From Pseudomonadota bacterium (GTDB taxonomy: Bacteria; Pseudomonadota; Gammaproteobacteria; Xanthomonadales; Xanthomonadaceae): a stretch of 5,450 nt of DNA. The translations under genes were made by a program, and so were the position numbers. Shown here in pieces: positions 1 to 5,450 of the stretch. How positions within the stretch are numbered: position 1 is the stretch's first letter; every line of letters starts with the position of its first letter. The DNA is taken from positions 1 through 5,450 of the forward strand of contig JAEWFH010000031.1 in NCBI GenBank assembly GCA_023388955.1. The letters run 5' to 3'. Under the pieces are notes generated by a model, which worked only from the letters and a program-made list of their open reading frames with translations, searched no databases and was not told the DNA's origin.

Positions 1-114
1 GGCGACCAGGCGGTGGCCCTGGGCACCCCAGGCGTTGGCCGGGGCAGGTGCGAATGCGGCGGCGGAGGCCGCAACGAGGAGGGGGAGGAGGAGGTTTCGG
101 GAACGGATGGCCAT
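1..114 (-). CDS. S1/P1-type nuclease, N-terminal fragment (runs off left edge)
   Basis: Only the first 38 codons are in the window. They read as a secretory signal peptide: a basic start (MAIRSRN), a hydrophobic Leu/Ala core and a signal-peptidase I site APANA, so cleavage would leave a mature protein beginning WGAQGH. In S1/P1 zinc nucleases (single-strand-specific nuclease/3'-nucleotidase) the mature N-terminal Trp1 and His6 bind the zinc cluster. Here Trp and His fall exactly at mature positions 1 and 6, after the cut removes residues 1-28. That match carries the call, since the catalytic remainder is outside the window. The product should be exported and degrade RNA or single-stranded DNA outside the cytoplasm. 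The gene follows ompW on the same strand after 49 bases and may be read from it. No Shine-Dalgarno sequence precedes the ATG, which lies inside a 12-bp hairpin. No other ATG or GTG in this frame lies between the ompW stop and this codon. Confidence 0.8.
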   Translation of the reverse strand, partial: MAIRSRNLLLPLLVAASAAAFAPAPANAWGAQGHRLVA

Positions 115-140
115 GCCGCGCAGGATAGCGCGGCATGGCC
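109..140 (-). promoter_or_regulatory. Perfect 12-bp hairpin enclosing the nuclease start codon
   Basis: Bases 109-120 and 129-140 are perfect inverted complements (GGCCATGCCGCG and CGCGGCATGGCC) around an 8-base loop. On the minus strand the hairpin lies between the ompW stop (164-166) and the nuclease coding region, and its 3' arm contains the nuclease ATG (112-114). No T-run follows on the minus strand, so it is not a standard intrinsic terminator. It could end or protect the ompW message, or occlude nuclease translation. The inverted repeat is directly visible; the role is inference. Confidence 0.6.
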
Positions 141-163
141 TGCTGGCGATTTGCCTCGCCGGC

Positions 164-784
164 CTAGAAGCGGACCACCCAGGCCGCGCCGTAGACCATC
201 GGGTCCAGCTTCGCGGTGCCGAGCTTCACGCCGTCGACCTTCACGTCGCTCTCGATGTCGATCCAGCGCGCATCCACCCGGATCGAGCTCCGGTCACTGA
301 CCGCGAAGTCGACGCCGACGTGCCCGGCTACGCCCCAGGAGCTGTCCAGCTCGAGCTTGCTGCCCTCCAGGATCCCCGTCGTCTCCTCCTCGAAGAACTT
401 CGTGAAGTTGACGCCGGCGCCCAGGAACGGCCGGACCTTCCCCGTGCCGAAGTGGTACTGCAGCGACACCACCGGCGGCAGGTGCTTGGTGGAGCCGACC
501 TTGCCCACGCCCTTGATGTCGATGTCGTGCTCGAACGGAAGCGCGGCCAGCACCTCGATGCCGAGGTTGTCGGTCAGGAAGTACTCGGCGGTGATGGTCG
601 GGCGGATGTCGTCGCCCACGTCCAGGGCCAGGCCGCCGGCGAGGGTGCCGTTGCTGGATTTCGGCGCCACTTGATGGGCACCGATGCCAACGGTCCAGTC
701 ACCGGCCGACTGGGCCAGCGCGGGGGCGGAGAGGCTGGCCAGGGCCAGCGCGGCGGCGACTGCGAGGGTGTTGCGGGACTTCAT
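164..784 (-). CDS. ompW: OmpW-family outer membrane beta-barrel protein
   Basis: A 206-residue protein, close to the usual OmpW length of about 210. The start at 784 is preceded by AAGGA (791-795) with a 6-base gap and opens with a signal peptide (MKSRNTLAVAA, cleavage near PALA-QSAGDW after residue 24). An upstream in-frame ATG at 904 would bury the signal peptide and was not used. The mature part shows the OmpW pattern: an N-terminal strand with WTVGIGA, the central KHLPPVVSLQYHF segment, RPFLGAGVNFTKFF, and a C-terminal strand ending in aromatic Phe, the usual signal for the barrel-assembly machinery. OmpW forms an eight-stranded barrel with a narrow hydrophobic channel thought to pass small hydrophobic molecules, and is tied to stress and anaerobic adaptation. 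The gene is divergent from gap; an FNR-type box lies upstream (849-862), which fits the known FNR control of ompW in enterobacteria. The nuclease gene lies 49 bases downstream. Confidence 0.93.
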   Translation of the reverse strand: MKSRNTLAVAAALALASLSAPALAQSAGDWTVGIGAHQVAPKSSNGTLAGGLALDVGDDIRPTITAEYFLTDNLGIEVLAALPFEHDIDIKGVGKVGSTKHLPPVVSLQYHFGTGKVRPFLGAGVNFTKFFEEETTGILEGSKLELDSSWGVAGHVGVDFAVSDRSSIRVDARWIDIESDVKVDGVKLGTAKLDPMVYGAAWVVRF

Positions 785-813
785 GGTGTTTCCTTTTTCT
801 TGTGGGGGAACTG

Positions 814-862
814 CCTGTTCATTTTCCCCGCGGTCCACCTGCATCGCCTTGAGCGGGATCAA
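814..862 (-). promoter_or_regulatory. ompW promoter with FNR/ANR-type box
   Basis: Bases 849-862 read TTGAG-CGGG-ATCAA, one mismatch from the FNR/ANR consensus TTGAT-N4-ATCAA. On the minus strand a -10-like GAAAAT (821-826) lies 22 bases away, giving a predicted start near 814, a box centre at -41.5 and a leader of about 30 bases before the ompW ATG. This is class II activator geometry. The box is seen directly; the start site and regulator are inference. Confidence 0.6.
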
Positions 863-929
863 GCCCGGGACGAACGGCCCGTGCATCCCGTCACCGCCCC
901 GCACGCCGGCGCGAACCGCCCGGATCGGC

Positions 930-935
930 TAAAAT
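930..935 (+). promoter_or_regulatory. Probable gap -10 element
   Basis: TAAAAT matches the sigma-70 -10 consensus at five of six positions and stands out in GC-rich surroundings, 40 bases before the gap ATG. There is no recognisable -35 hexamer 16-18 bases upstream, so the assignment rests on the -10 and its position. The predicted transcript would start near 942 and carry the AGGAG ribosome binding site at 960-964. Confidence 0.45.
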
Positions 936-975
936 GACGGGCTTTCCCCACATTCCCTCAGGAGCCCCGGTAGAC

Positions 976-1977
<1,002 letters not shown>

Positions 1978-1996
1978 GCGGCTTCCGGACAAGCGA

Positions 1997-2025
1997 AAGG
2001 CCGGGGAAACCCGGCCTTCTGCTTT
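1997..2025 (+). terminator. Intrinsic terminator of gap, possibly bidirectional
   Basis: A 9-bp perfect stem (AAGGCCGGG at 1997-2005, CCCGGCCTT at 2010-2018) closes a GAAA tetraloop and is followed by CTGCTTT. It lies 20 bases after the gap stop. The same stem could also stop fdxA transcription coming from the right, since the two genes converge and no better hairpin lies closer to the fdxA stop. Confidence 0.8.
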
Positions 2026-2073
2026 CCACGCCTCCCCTGGTGCACCCCGCCGGGGCGGGGGCGAAAACAACGT

Positions 2074-2403
2074 TTATTCGCCGCGATCAAGCAGCTTCAG
2101 CTTGTCTGGCTTGCCGTCCCACTCGTCCGCATCGGGCAGTGCCGGCTTCTTGCGGGTGATGACGTGCCACTTGGGCGCCAGCTCGGCGTTGATGTCCAGG
2201 AACTTCTCCTGCCCCTTGGGCACGTCGTCCTCGGCATAGATCGCGCCCACCGGGCACTCGTCCACGCACAGGGTGCAGTCGATGCACTCCACCGGGTCGA
2301 TGACCAGGAAGTTGGGCCCCTCGTGGAAGCAGTCGACCGGGCAGACCTCGACGCAGTCGGTGTGCTTGCAGTTGATGCAGTTTTCGGTGACGACGTGGGT
2401 CAT
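2074..2403 (-). CDS. fdxA: 7Fe ferredoxin (FdxA family, [3Fe-4S][4Fe-4S])
   Basis: A 109-residue protein closely resembling Azotobacter FdI (106 residues), a small cytoplasmic electron carrier. All eight cluster cysteines are in the FdI arrangement. The first group is C9-x2-C12-x4-C17-x3-C21-P and the second C40-x2-C43-x2-C46-x3-C50-P. By comparison with FdI, C9, C17 and C50 bind the [3Fe-4S] cluster and C21, C40, C43 and C46 the [4Fe-4S] cluster; C12 is the spare residue seen in the family, and the extra FdI cysteine is also kept (C25). The family C-terminal tail (DADEWDGKPDKL) is present. The start at 2403 (MTHVVTENC) matches the family; the longer frame from 2475 adds 24 unrelated residues. 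No clear Shine-Dalgarno sequence precedes it. The gene is divergent from azurin and shares its FNR-type box. The electron partner cannot be told from this window. Confidence 0.95.
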   Translation of the reverse strand: MTHVVTENCINCKHTDCVEVCPVDCFHEGPNFLVIDPVECIDCTLCVDECPVGAIYAEDDVPKGQEKFLDINAELAPKWHVITRKKPALPDADEWDGKPDKLKLLDRGE

Positions 2404-2443
2404 GGAACTGGTCGTGGATCCCAAAAATGAACGGTTGCCTGAC

Positions 2444-2492
2444 GGTGCACATTGTCCCGTCCCGACGCTGGCCACTCCCTGACCTGGATCAA
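2444..2492 (-). promoter_or_regulatory. Candidate fdxA promoter, sharing the azurin FNR/ANR-type box
   Basis: Read on the minus strand the box at 2479-2492 is TTGAT-CCAG-GTCAG, with the perfect half-site distal to fdxA as at ompW. GACAAT (2451-2456), four of six with the -10 consensus, lies 22 bases from the box, predicting a start near 2444 and a 41-base leader. This is an inference from spacing; -10 hexamers this loose can arise by chance. Confidence 0.4.
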
Positions 2493-2527
2493 TTCGCGGT
2501 CCGCCCGTACGGCGCAGAATGTGCCCA
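2479..2527 (+). promoter_or_regulatory. Azurin promoter with FNR/ANR-type box
   Basis: Bases 2479-2492 read CTGAC-CTGG-ATCAA: one half-site is perfect and the other has two mismatches to TTGAT-N4-ATCAA. CAGAAT (2515-2520) is a -10-like hexamer 22 bases away, giving a predicted start near 2527 and a box centre at -41.5. ANR control of azurin is established in Pseudomonas aeruginosa, which supports the call. The predicted leader of about 55 bases holds a CT-rich tract (about 2539-2565) and the ribosome binding site GGAG (2572-2575). Confidence 0.6.
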
Positions 2528-2581
2528 TCGAAAGCGGACCTCCCCCTCCCCTCTCTCTCTCCCTGTCAACTGGAGTCAACC

Positions 2582-3046
2582 ATGATCAAGAAGTTCTCCG
2601 CCCTTGCCCTGGTCGGCCTTGCCGGCGCCTTCGCCTTCGCTCCGTCGGCCCAGGCGGCCGAGTGCGCGACGACCATCGAGGGCAACGACGCGATGCAGTT
2701 CAACGTCAAGACCCTGTCGGTCCCGGCCTCGTGCACGGAGTACAAGGTCACCCTGAAGCACACCGGCCAGCTGGGTGCCAACATCATGGGCCACAACGTG
2801 GTCGTGTCGAAGACCGCCGACATGGCCGGCGTCAACGGCGACGGCATGAAGGCCGGTGCCGACAACGACTACGTCAAGCCGGACGACGCCCGCGTCATCG
2901 CCCACAGCAAAGTGATCGGCGGCGGCGAGTCCACCACCTTCAGCATCCCGGTGGCGAAGCTGGCGGCGGGCCAGGACTACAGCTTCTTCTGCTCCTTCCC
3001 CGGCCACTTCTCGATCATGCAGGGCAAGTTGACCCTCGCCAAGTAA
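2582..3046 (+). CDS. azu: Azurin, periplasmic type 1 blue copper protein
   Basis: A 154-residue precursor. Residues 1-25 are a Sec signal peptide (MIKKFSALALVG, cleavage after SAQA), leaving a 129-residue mature protein that begins AEC like Pseudomonas azurin. In mature numbering every copper-site residue falls at its canonical position: Gly45, His46, Cys112, His117 and Met121, with the structural disulphide Cys3-Cys26. Met44, His35 and His83 are also kept, as are the family blocks GNDAMQFN, KPDDARVIAHSK and FFCSFPGH. Trp48, the buried fluorescent residue of Pseudomonas azurin, is Val here, and the mature protein has no tryptophan. Azurin shuttles electrons in the periplasm between cytochromes and reductases such as nitrite reductase or peroxidase. 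The start at 2582 has GGAG six bases upstream and gives the signal peptide. A hairpin follows the stop and the globin gene lies 61 bases downstream. An FNR-type box lies upstream. Confidence 0.97.
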   Translation: MIKKFSALALVGLAGAFAFAPSAQAAECATTIEGNDAMQFNVKTLSVPASCTEYKVTLKHTGQLGANIMGHNVVVSKTADMAGVNGDGMKAGADNDYVKPDDARVIAHSKVIGGGESTTFSIPVAKLAAGQDYSFFCSFPGHFSIMQGKLTLAK

Positions 3047-3056
3047 GACCCATATT
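3029..3056 (+). promoter_or_regulatory. Possible internal sigma-70 promoter for the globin
   Basis: TTGACC (3029-3034) and CATATT (3051-3056) are separated by 16 bases and match the -35 and -10 consensus at five and four of six positions. The -35 lies within the last azurin codons. The predicted start near 3063 falls inside the 5' arm of the following hairpin, so such a transcript would carry only a shortened stem. Inference only. Confidence 0.3.
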
Positions 3057-3086
3057 GGAAGGGGCGGCCGGCTGGCCGCCCCTTCC
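3057..3086 (+). terminator. Strong hairpin after azurin (terminator-like or attenuating, no U-tract)
   Basis: GGAAGGGGCGGCC (3057-3069) and GGCCGCCCCTTCC (3074-3086) form a perfect 13-bp stem with a four-base loop, ten bases after the azurin stop. No T-run follows (GCATTGGTG), so it may terminate only partly, stabilise the azurin message, or lower expression of the globin, whose ATG is 21 bases further on. Confidence 0.65.
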
Positions 3087-3107
3087 GCATTGGTGCAACC
3101 AGGAACC

Positions 3108-3512
3108 ATGGCCCGCGACTCCACGACACTGACCCTGGACCAGATCGAAACGCTGGTCGACCGCTTCTACGACCGCATTCAGGTCCATCCGACGCTGGGG
3201 CCGGTGTTCAACGCGGCCGTGGACGACTGGCCGGAGCACAAGCAGTTGCTGGCCTCGTTCTGGGCCTCGGTGGCGCTGGGCGCGGGAACCTATCGGGGCA
3301 ACCCTATGGCAAAGCACCGCGGCCATCCGATCGAATACGGCCACTTCGACGAGTGGCTGGAACTGTGGCTGGAGACCTGCCACGAGCTGCTGCTGCCCGA
3401 GGATGCCGAACGCATGCATGCTTACGCCACGCGCATCGGCCAGAGCCTGCGCGGCGGCCTGGGGCTGGTACCGGGCGGCAAGGCACTGGGAATCCCGGTT
3501 TTCGGGGCGTGA
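3108..3512 (+). CDS. Group III truncated haemoglobin
   Basis: A 134-residue haem globin of the trHb3 class (the family of Campylobacter Ctb), cytoplasmic, with roles proposed in oxygen or nitric oxide/peroxide chemistry. Class features seen are the B-helix FYDRI, then DDWPEHKQLLASFWASV, the YRGNPMAKH segment and HFDEWLELW. By alignment from memory with Ctb, Tyr21 is B10, His44 the distal E7, His70 the proximal haem-ligand F8, and Trp87 the G8 residue. The start was set at the ATG at 3108, with AGGA at 3101-3104 (short spacing); a TTG at 3090 would add six residues without family support. The gene lies downstream of azurin across the hairpin and is probably reached by read-through or by the weak internal promoter in the azurin end. 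It converges with the CopD-like gene. Its neighbours with FNR-type boxes fit a low-oxygen or nitrosative role. Confidence 0.92.
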   Translation: MARDSTTLTLDQIETLVDRFYDRIQVHPTLGPVFNAAVDDWPEHKQLLASFWASVALGAGTYRGNPMAKHRGHPIEYGHFDEWLELWLETCHELLLPEDAERMHAYATRIGQSLRGGLGLVPGGKALGIPVFGA

Positions 3513-3558
3513 GTCCGTCACGGCGGGGCGGGAAGCCGCGTCCAGGCCACGCGCGCCG

Positions 3559-3990
3559 TCAGTAGAACATCAGCTTCGCCAGCACCACGATCCCGGCCAT
3601 CAGTGCCAGCAGCACCCGGTGCGTATGGCGGAACCCCCCGCCACCCAGCCCGCGTCCCGCGGTCCACGCCACCCGCGCGAAGATCGCCAGCACCGCGAAG
3701 GCGAGCATGACCTTCGCGGCCAGCATCCAGCCGAAGCGGCTGCCCATGCAGGCGAAGCCACCGCAGCGGATGTCGAACAGTGCGGCGCCGCTGGCGAACA
3801 GGAGCACCACCACCCATGGCATGAACCTGCGCGCCCGGGCGACCACCGCCTGCTCGACGCGGTGCAGCAGTTCAGCGCCCAGCGGGCGGCGCAATCCCTC
3901 CAGCACCAGGACCTCGAAGGCGACGGCGCCGACGAAGACGATCGCGCACGCCAGGTGCAGCAACAGGATCAGGGGGTACCAGCTGGCCAT
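3559..3990 (-). CDS. Small CopD-like integral membrane protein
   Basis: A 143-residue protein with about four membrane helices (roughly residues 5-30, 58-74, 86-108 and 126-142). The layout LLHLACAIVFVGAVAFEVLVLE, then ARRFMPWVVVLLFASG and a C-terminal VLLAKLMFY ending, resembles the short proteins commonly annotated CopD family/copper resistance membrane protein. His12 in helix 1 and His122/His124 just before helix 4 are possible metal or haem ligands. A C76-x4-C81 pair in the loop between helices 2 and 3 may be local to this lineage. Function in the short family is not settled, so copper handling is only a family label; nearby azurin makes a copper or electron-transfer link attractive but unproven. 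The ATG at 3990 has GGAA six bases upstream. An FNR-type box lies 52 bases upstream of the start, overlapping the thioesterase stop. The gene converges with the globin across 46 bases that hold no convincing terminator. Confidence 0.8.
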   Translation of the reverse strand: MASWYPLILLLHLACAIVFVGAVAFEVLVLEGLRRPLGAELLHRVEQAVVARARRFMPWVVVLLFASGAALFDIRCGGFACMGSRFGWMLAAKVMLAFAVLAIFARVAWTAGRGLGGGGFRHTHRVLLALMAGIVVLAKLMFY

Positions 3991-4006
3991 CTTCGGTTCC
4001 GCGGGA

Positions 4007-4055
4007 CGGCGCCAGTGTGTGCCGCCGGCGCCGCCCCCGTGCTGACCTGGATCAA
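4007..4055 (-). promoter_or_regulatory. Promoter of the CopD-like gene with FNR/ANR-type box
   Basis: Bases 4042-4055 are CTGACCTGGATCAA, identical to the azurin box. On the minus strand the perfect TTGAT half is distal. CACACT (4014-4019) is a poor -10-like hexamer (three of six, including the conserved second A and last T) 22 bases away, predicting a start near 4007 and a 17-base leader. The box overlaps the thioesterase stop codon (4052-4054), so it gives the CopD-like gene its own promoter behind the nrdB-thioesterase unit. Confidence 0.5.
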
Positions 4056-4468
4056 GGCGTGGCGGGCAGGGGCTCCACCGCCACCGGCCGGCCGCGGCTG
4101 TCCAGCGCGATCATCACGAAGCGGCCGCGGGTGCAGGTCTCGCGCTCGCCGCTGAGCAGGTCCTCGGCCACCAGCTCCACGTCGACCTGCATCGAGGTGC
4201 GTCCGACCTCGACCACCCGGGCGATGGTCTCCACCAGCTGCCCCTGGCGGATCGGCAGCCGGAAGTCGACCTGCTCCGAGCGCGCGGTGACCACCGTGCG
4301 CCGGGAATAGCGGGTGGCGGCGATGAAGGCCGCTTTGTCCATCCACGCCAGCGCCTGGCCGCCGAACAGCGTGCCCATGTGGTTGGTGTGGTCGGGAAAC
4401 ACGATCTCCTGCAGCCGCGCCTCGGTGGGCGCGGCCGCGGCCGCGGCGGCGGGGTCAGAACGCGGCAT
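4052..4468 (-). CDS. Acyl-CoA thioesterase, hotdog fold (YciA/BACH type)
   Basis: A 138-residue single hotdog domain that hydrolyses acyl-CoA to free acid and CoA in the cytoplasm. After a low-complexity N-terminus (seven alanines, residues 7-13) comes the family block FPDHTNHMGTLFGGQALAWMD. Asp44 corresponds to the catalytic acid of YciA-type enzymes, in the long helix after GG. TARSEQVDFRLPI and GRTSMQVDVEL are the usual CoA-site and interface strands. The start at 4468 has a strong GGAGGTG (4476-4482) seven bases upstream, inside the end of nrdB; the two genes overlap by 14 bases in different frames, so translation is probably coupled. Substrate chain length cannot be judged from the sequence. 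The stop lies inside the FNR-type box of the next gene. Confidence 0.92.
   Translation of the reverse strand: MPRSDPAAAAAAAPTEARLQEIVFPDHTNHMGTLFGGQALAWMDKAAFIAATRYSRRTVVTARSEQVDFRLPIRQGQLVETIARVVEVGRTSMQVDVELVAEDLLSGERETCTRGRFVMIALDSRGRPVAVEPLPATP
4431..4454. repeat. GCGGCC/GCG low-complexity tract
   Basis: Overlapping GCGGCCGC units followed by GCGGCGGCG encode the seven-alanine run near the N-terminus of the thioesterase. It ends next to the nrdB stop. Such tracts vary in length by slippage, here only altering a disordered tail. Confidence 0.6.
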
Positions 4469-5450
4469 CGAAGGCCACCTCCCCCTGTACGCCCACCTGG
4501 TACGCCGACACCCGGCGCTCGAAGAAATTGGTCAGTTCCTGCACGTCCTGAAGCTCCATGAAGGGAAGCGGATTGCGCACGTTGTACTTCTTTTCCATGC
4601 CCAGCCGGGAGAAATGGTTGTCGGCGCAATGCTGCAGGTACTGTCGCATGTCGCGGGTCGAGATCCCCGCCACACCACCCGACAGCACGTCCTCGGCGAA
4701 CTGCACCTCGCACTCGATTGCCTCGGCCAGCATGCCGTAGACCTGCTGCTTCATTTCATCGTCGAACAGGCCCGGCTCCTCGTTGCGGATCGTGCGCACC
4801 GACTCGAAAGCGAAGTCCATGTGGCAGCTCTCGTCGCGGAACACCCAGTTGGTGCCCGAAGACAGCCCCGGCAGCAGCCCGCGCGAGCGGAAATAGTAGA
4901 CGTAGGCGAAGGCGGCGAAGAAGAACAGCCCCTCGATGCAGGCCGCGAAGCAGATCTGGTTGAGCAGGAACTGCCGCCGTTGCCCGCGCGTCTCGATGCG
5001 CTCCAGGTCCTGGATCGAATCGATCCACTTGAAGCAGAACTCCGCCTTCCGGCGGATTGAATCGATGTTCTCCACCGCCGCGAACGCCCGCGTGCGCTCG
5101 TCGGGATCGGGCAGGTAGTTGTCCAGCAGCGTCAGGTAGAACTGCACGTGCAGCGCCTCCTCGTACAACTGCCGCGACAGGTACATCCGCGCCTCCGGTG
5201 CATTGAGGTGCTGGTACAGGTTCAGCACCAGGTTGTTGGACACGATCGAGTCCCCGGTGGCGAAGAACGCCACCAGCCGGTGGATCAGGTGCCGGTCCGC
5301 CGGCGTCATCTTCGAATGCAGGTCGCTGATGTCGATCTGGAAATCGATCTCCTCCACCGTCCACGTGTTCCGGATCGCGTCCCGGTACATGTCGTAGAAG
5401 CGCGGGTAGCGCATGGGGCGGAGGGTGAGGTTGAAGCCGGGATCGAGGAG
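4455..5450 (-). CDS. nrdB: Class Ia ribonucleotide reductase beta subunit, N-terminus outside window
   Basis: The diiron-tyrosyl radical subunit that, with NrdA, reduces ribonucleoside diphosphates to deoxyribonucleotides aerobically. The frame stays open to the right edge and adds 12 codons (LLDPGFNLTLRP) before the Met at 5414, in keeping with family N-termini, so the real start is beyond the window; 331 residues are visible. Counting from the Met at 5414, the metal ligands are Asp55, Glu86, His89, Glu160, Glu194 and His197, with the radical tyrosine Tyr93. Spacings equal those of E. coli R2 (Asp to Glu 31, His to Tyr 4, Glu to Glu 34), although the Glu86-Glu160 segment is 15 residues shorter. 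The motifs are YEEALHVQFY and FRDESCH. The C-terminal tail ends FDAAF, the region that docks on NrdA. nrdA would be expected beyond the right edge. The gene overlaps the thioesterase start. Confidence 0.96.
   Translation of the reverse strand, partial: LLDPGFNLTLRPMRYPRFYDMYRDAIRNTWTVEEIDFQIDISDLHSKMTPADRHLIHRLVAFFATGDSIVSNNLVLNLYQHLNAPEARMYLSRQLYEEALHVQFYLTLLDNYLPDPDERTRAFAAVENIDSIRRKAEFCFKWIDSIQDLERIETRGQRRQFLLNQICFAACIEGLFFFAAFAYVYYFRSRGLLPGLSSGTNWVFRDESCHMDFAFESVRTIRNEEPGLFDDEMKQQVYGMLAEAIECEVQFAEDVLSGGVAGISTRDMRQYLQHCADNHFSRLGMEKKYNVRNPLPFMELQDVQELTNFFERRVSAYQVGVQGEVAFDAAF

Noticed and set aside
35..937. Plus-strand open frame opposite the nuclease start and ompW
   Set aside because: It is antisense to the clear OmpW sequence, and its composition is that of a codon-bias shadow.
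2045..2058. CCCCGCCGGGG inverted repeat between gap and fdxA as an fdxA terminator
   Set aside because: The arms are only four to five bases with too small a loop, and no T-run follows on the minus strand. The stem at 1997-2018 is the better terminator for both genes.
2077..2091. ATCAA with a weak upstream half, resembling an FNR half-site
   Set aside because: It lies inside the C-terminal codons of fdxA, the other half does not match, and no promoter is expected there.
3508..3522. CGTGA...TCACG inverted repeat at the globin stop as a terminator
   Set aside because: It has only five base pairs, overlaps the stop codon and has no T-run, so it is too weak to call.
3403..4155. Open frame on the plus strand across the globin end, CopD-like gene and thioesterase end
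   Set aside because: It crosses three well-supported genes in other frames and its translation is rich in Arg, Ala, Pro and Gln without any family motif.
4431..4454. GC-rich repeat as a mobile-element end or attachment site
   Set aside because: It is explained by the alanine codons of the thioesterase, and there are no flanking direct repeats or transposase remnants.
4455..5414. Met at 5414 as the true start of nrdB
   Set aside because: The frame remains open upstream to the window edge with family-like residues (LLDPGFNLTLRP), and no ribosome binding site precedes this Met.

Overview
The window is a GC-rich chromosomal segment from a proteobacterium. The mix of genes suggests a gammaproteobacterium of the Xanthomonadaceae type (Lysobacter/Luteimonas/Xanthomonas relatives): a class Ia NrdB with a C-terminus unlike that of E. 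coli, a 7Fe ferredoxin, a periplasmic azurin and an OmpW. The assignment to that family is inference from recalled protein resemblance, not a search. Nine protein genes fill almost all of it. I see no tRNA, rRNA, CRISPR array, insertion sequence or phage gene.

Layout from left to right: the 5' end of an exported S1/P1-type nuclease (minus, running off the left edge); ompW (minus); a 191-base divergent intergenic region; gap, glyceraldehyde-3-phosphate dehydrogenase (plus), with a clear terminator; fdxA, a 7Fe ferredoxin (minus, convergent with gap); a 178-base divergent region; azurin (plus); a group III truncated haemoglobin (plus), separated from azurin by a strong hairpin; a small CopD-like four-helix membrane protein (minus); a hotdog acyl-CoA thioesterase (minus); and nrdB, the ribonucleotide reductase beta subunit (minus, 5' end outside the window). 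The thioesterase start overlaps the nrdB end by 14 bases, so those two look co-transcribed.

The most interesting thing is regulatory. Three FNR/ANR-type boxes (TTGAT-N4-ATCAA family) lie in the three places where promoters are expected: upstream of ompW, between fdxA and azurin, and upstream of the CopD-like gene. Two of them are the same 14-mer. In each case a -10-like hexamer lies exactly 22 bases from the box, which puts the box centre at -41.5, the usual class II activator position. The fdxA/azurin box has such a hexamer at 22 bases on both sides, so one palindromic site could drive both genes. This suggests a small low-oxygen or redox-responsive module (OmpW porin, azurin, 7Fe ferredoxin, CopD-like protein, and perhaps the globin through azurin read-through) set among housekeeping genes (gap, nrdB). 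All gene families are known ones; I found no evidence for a wholly new system.
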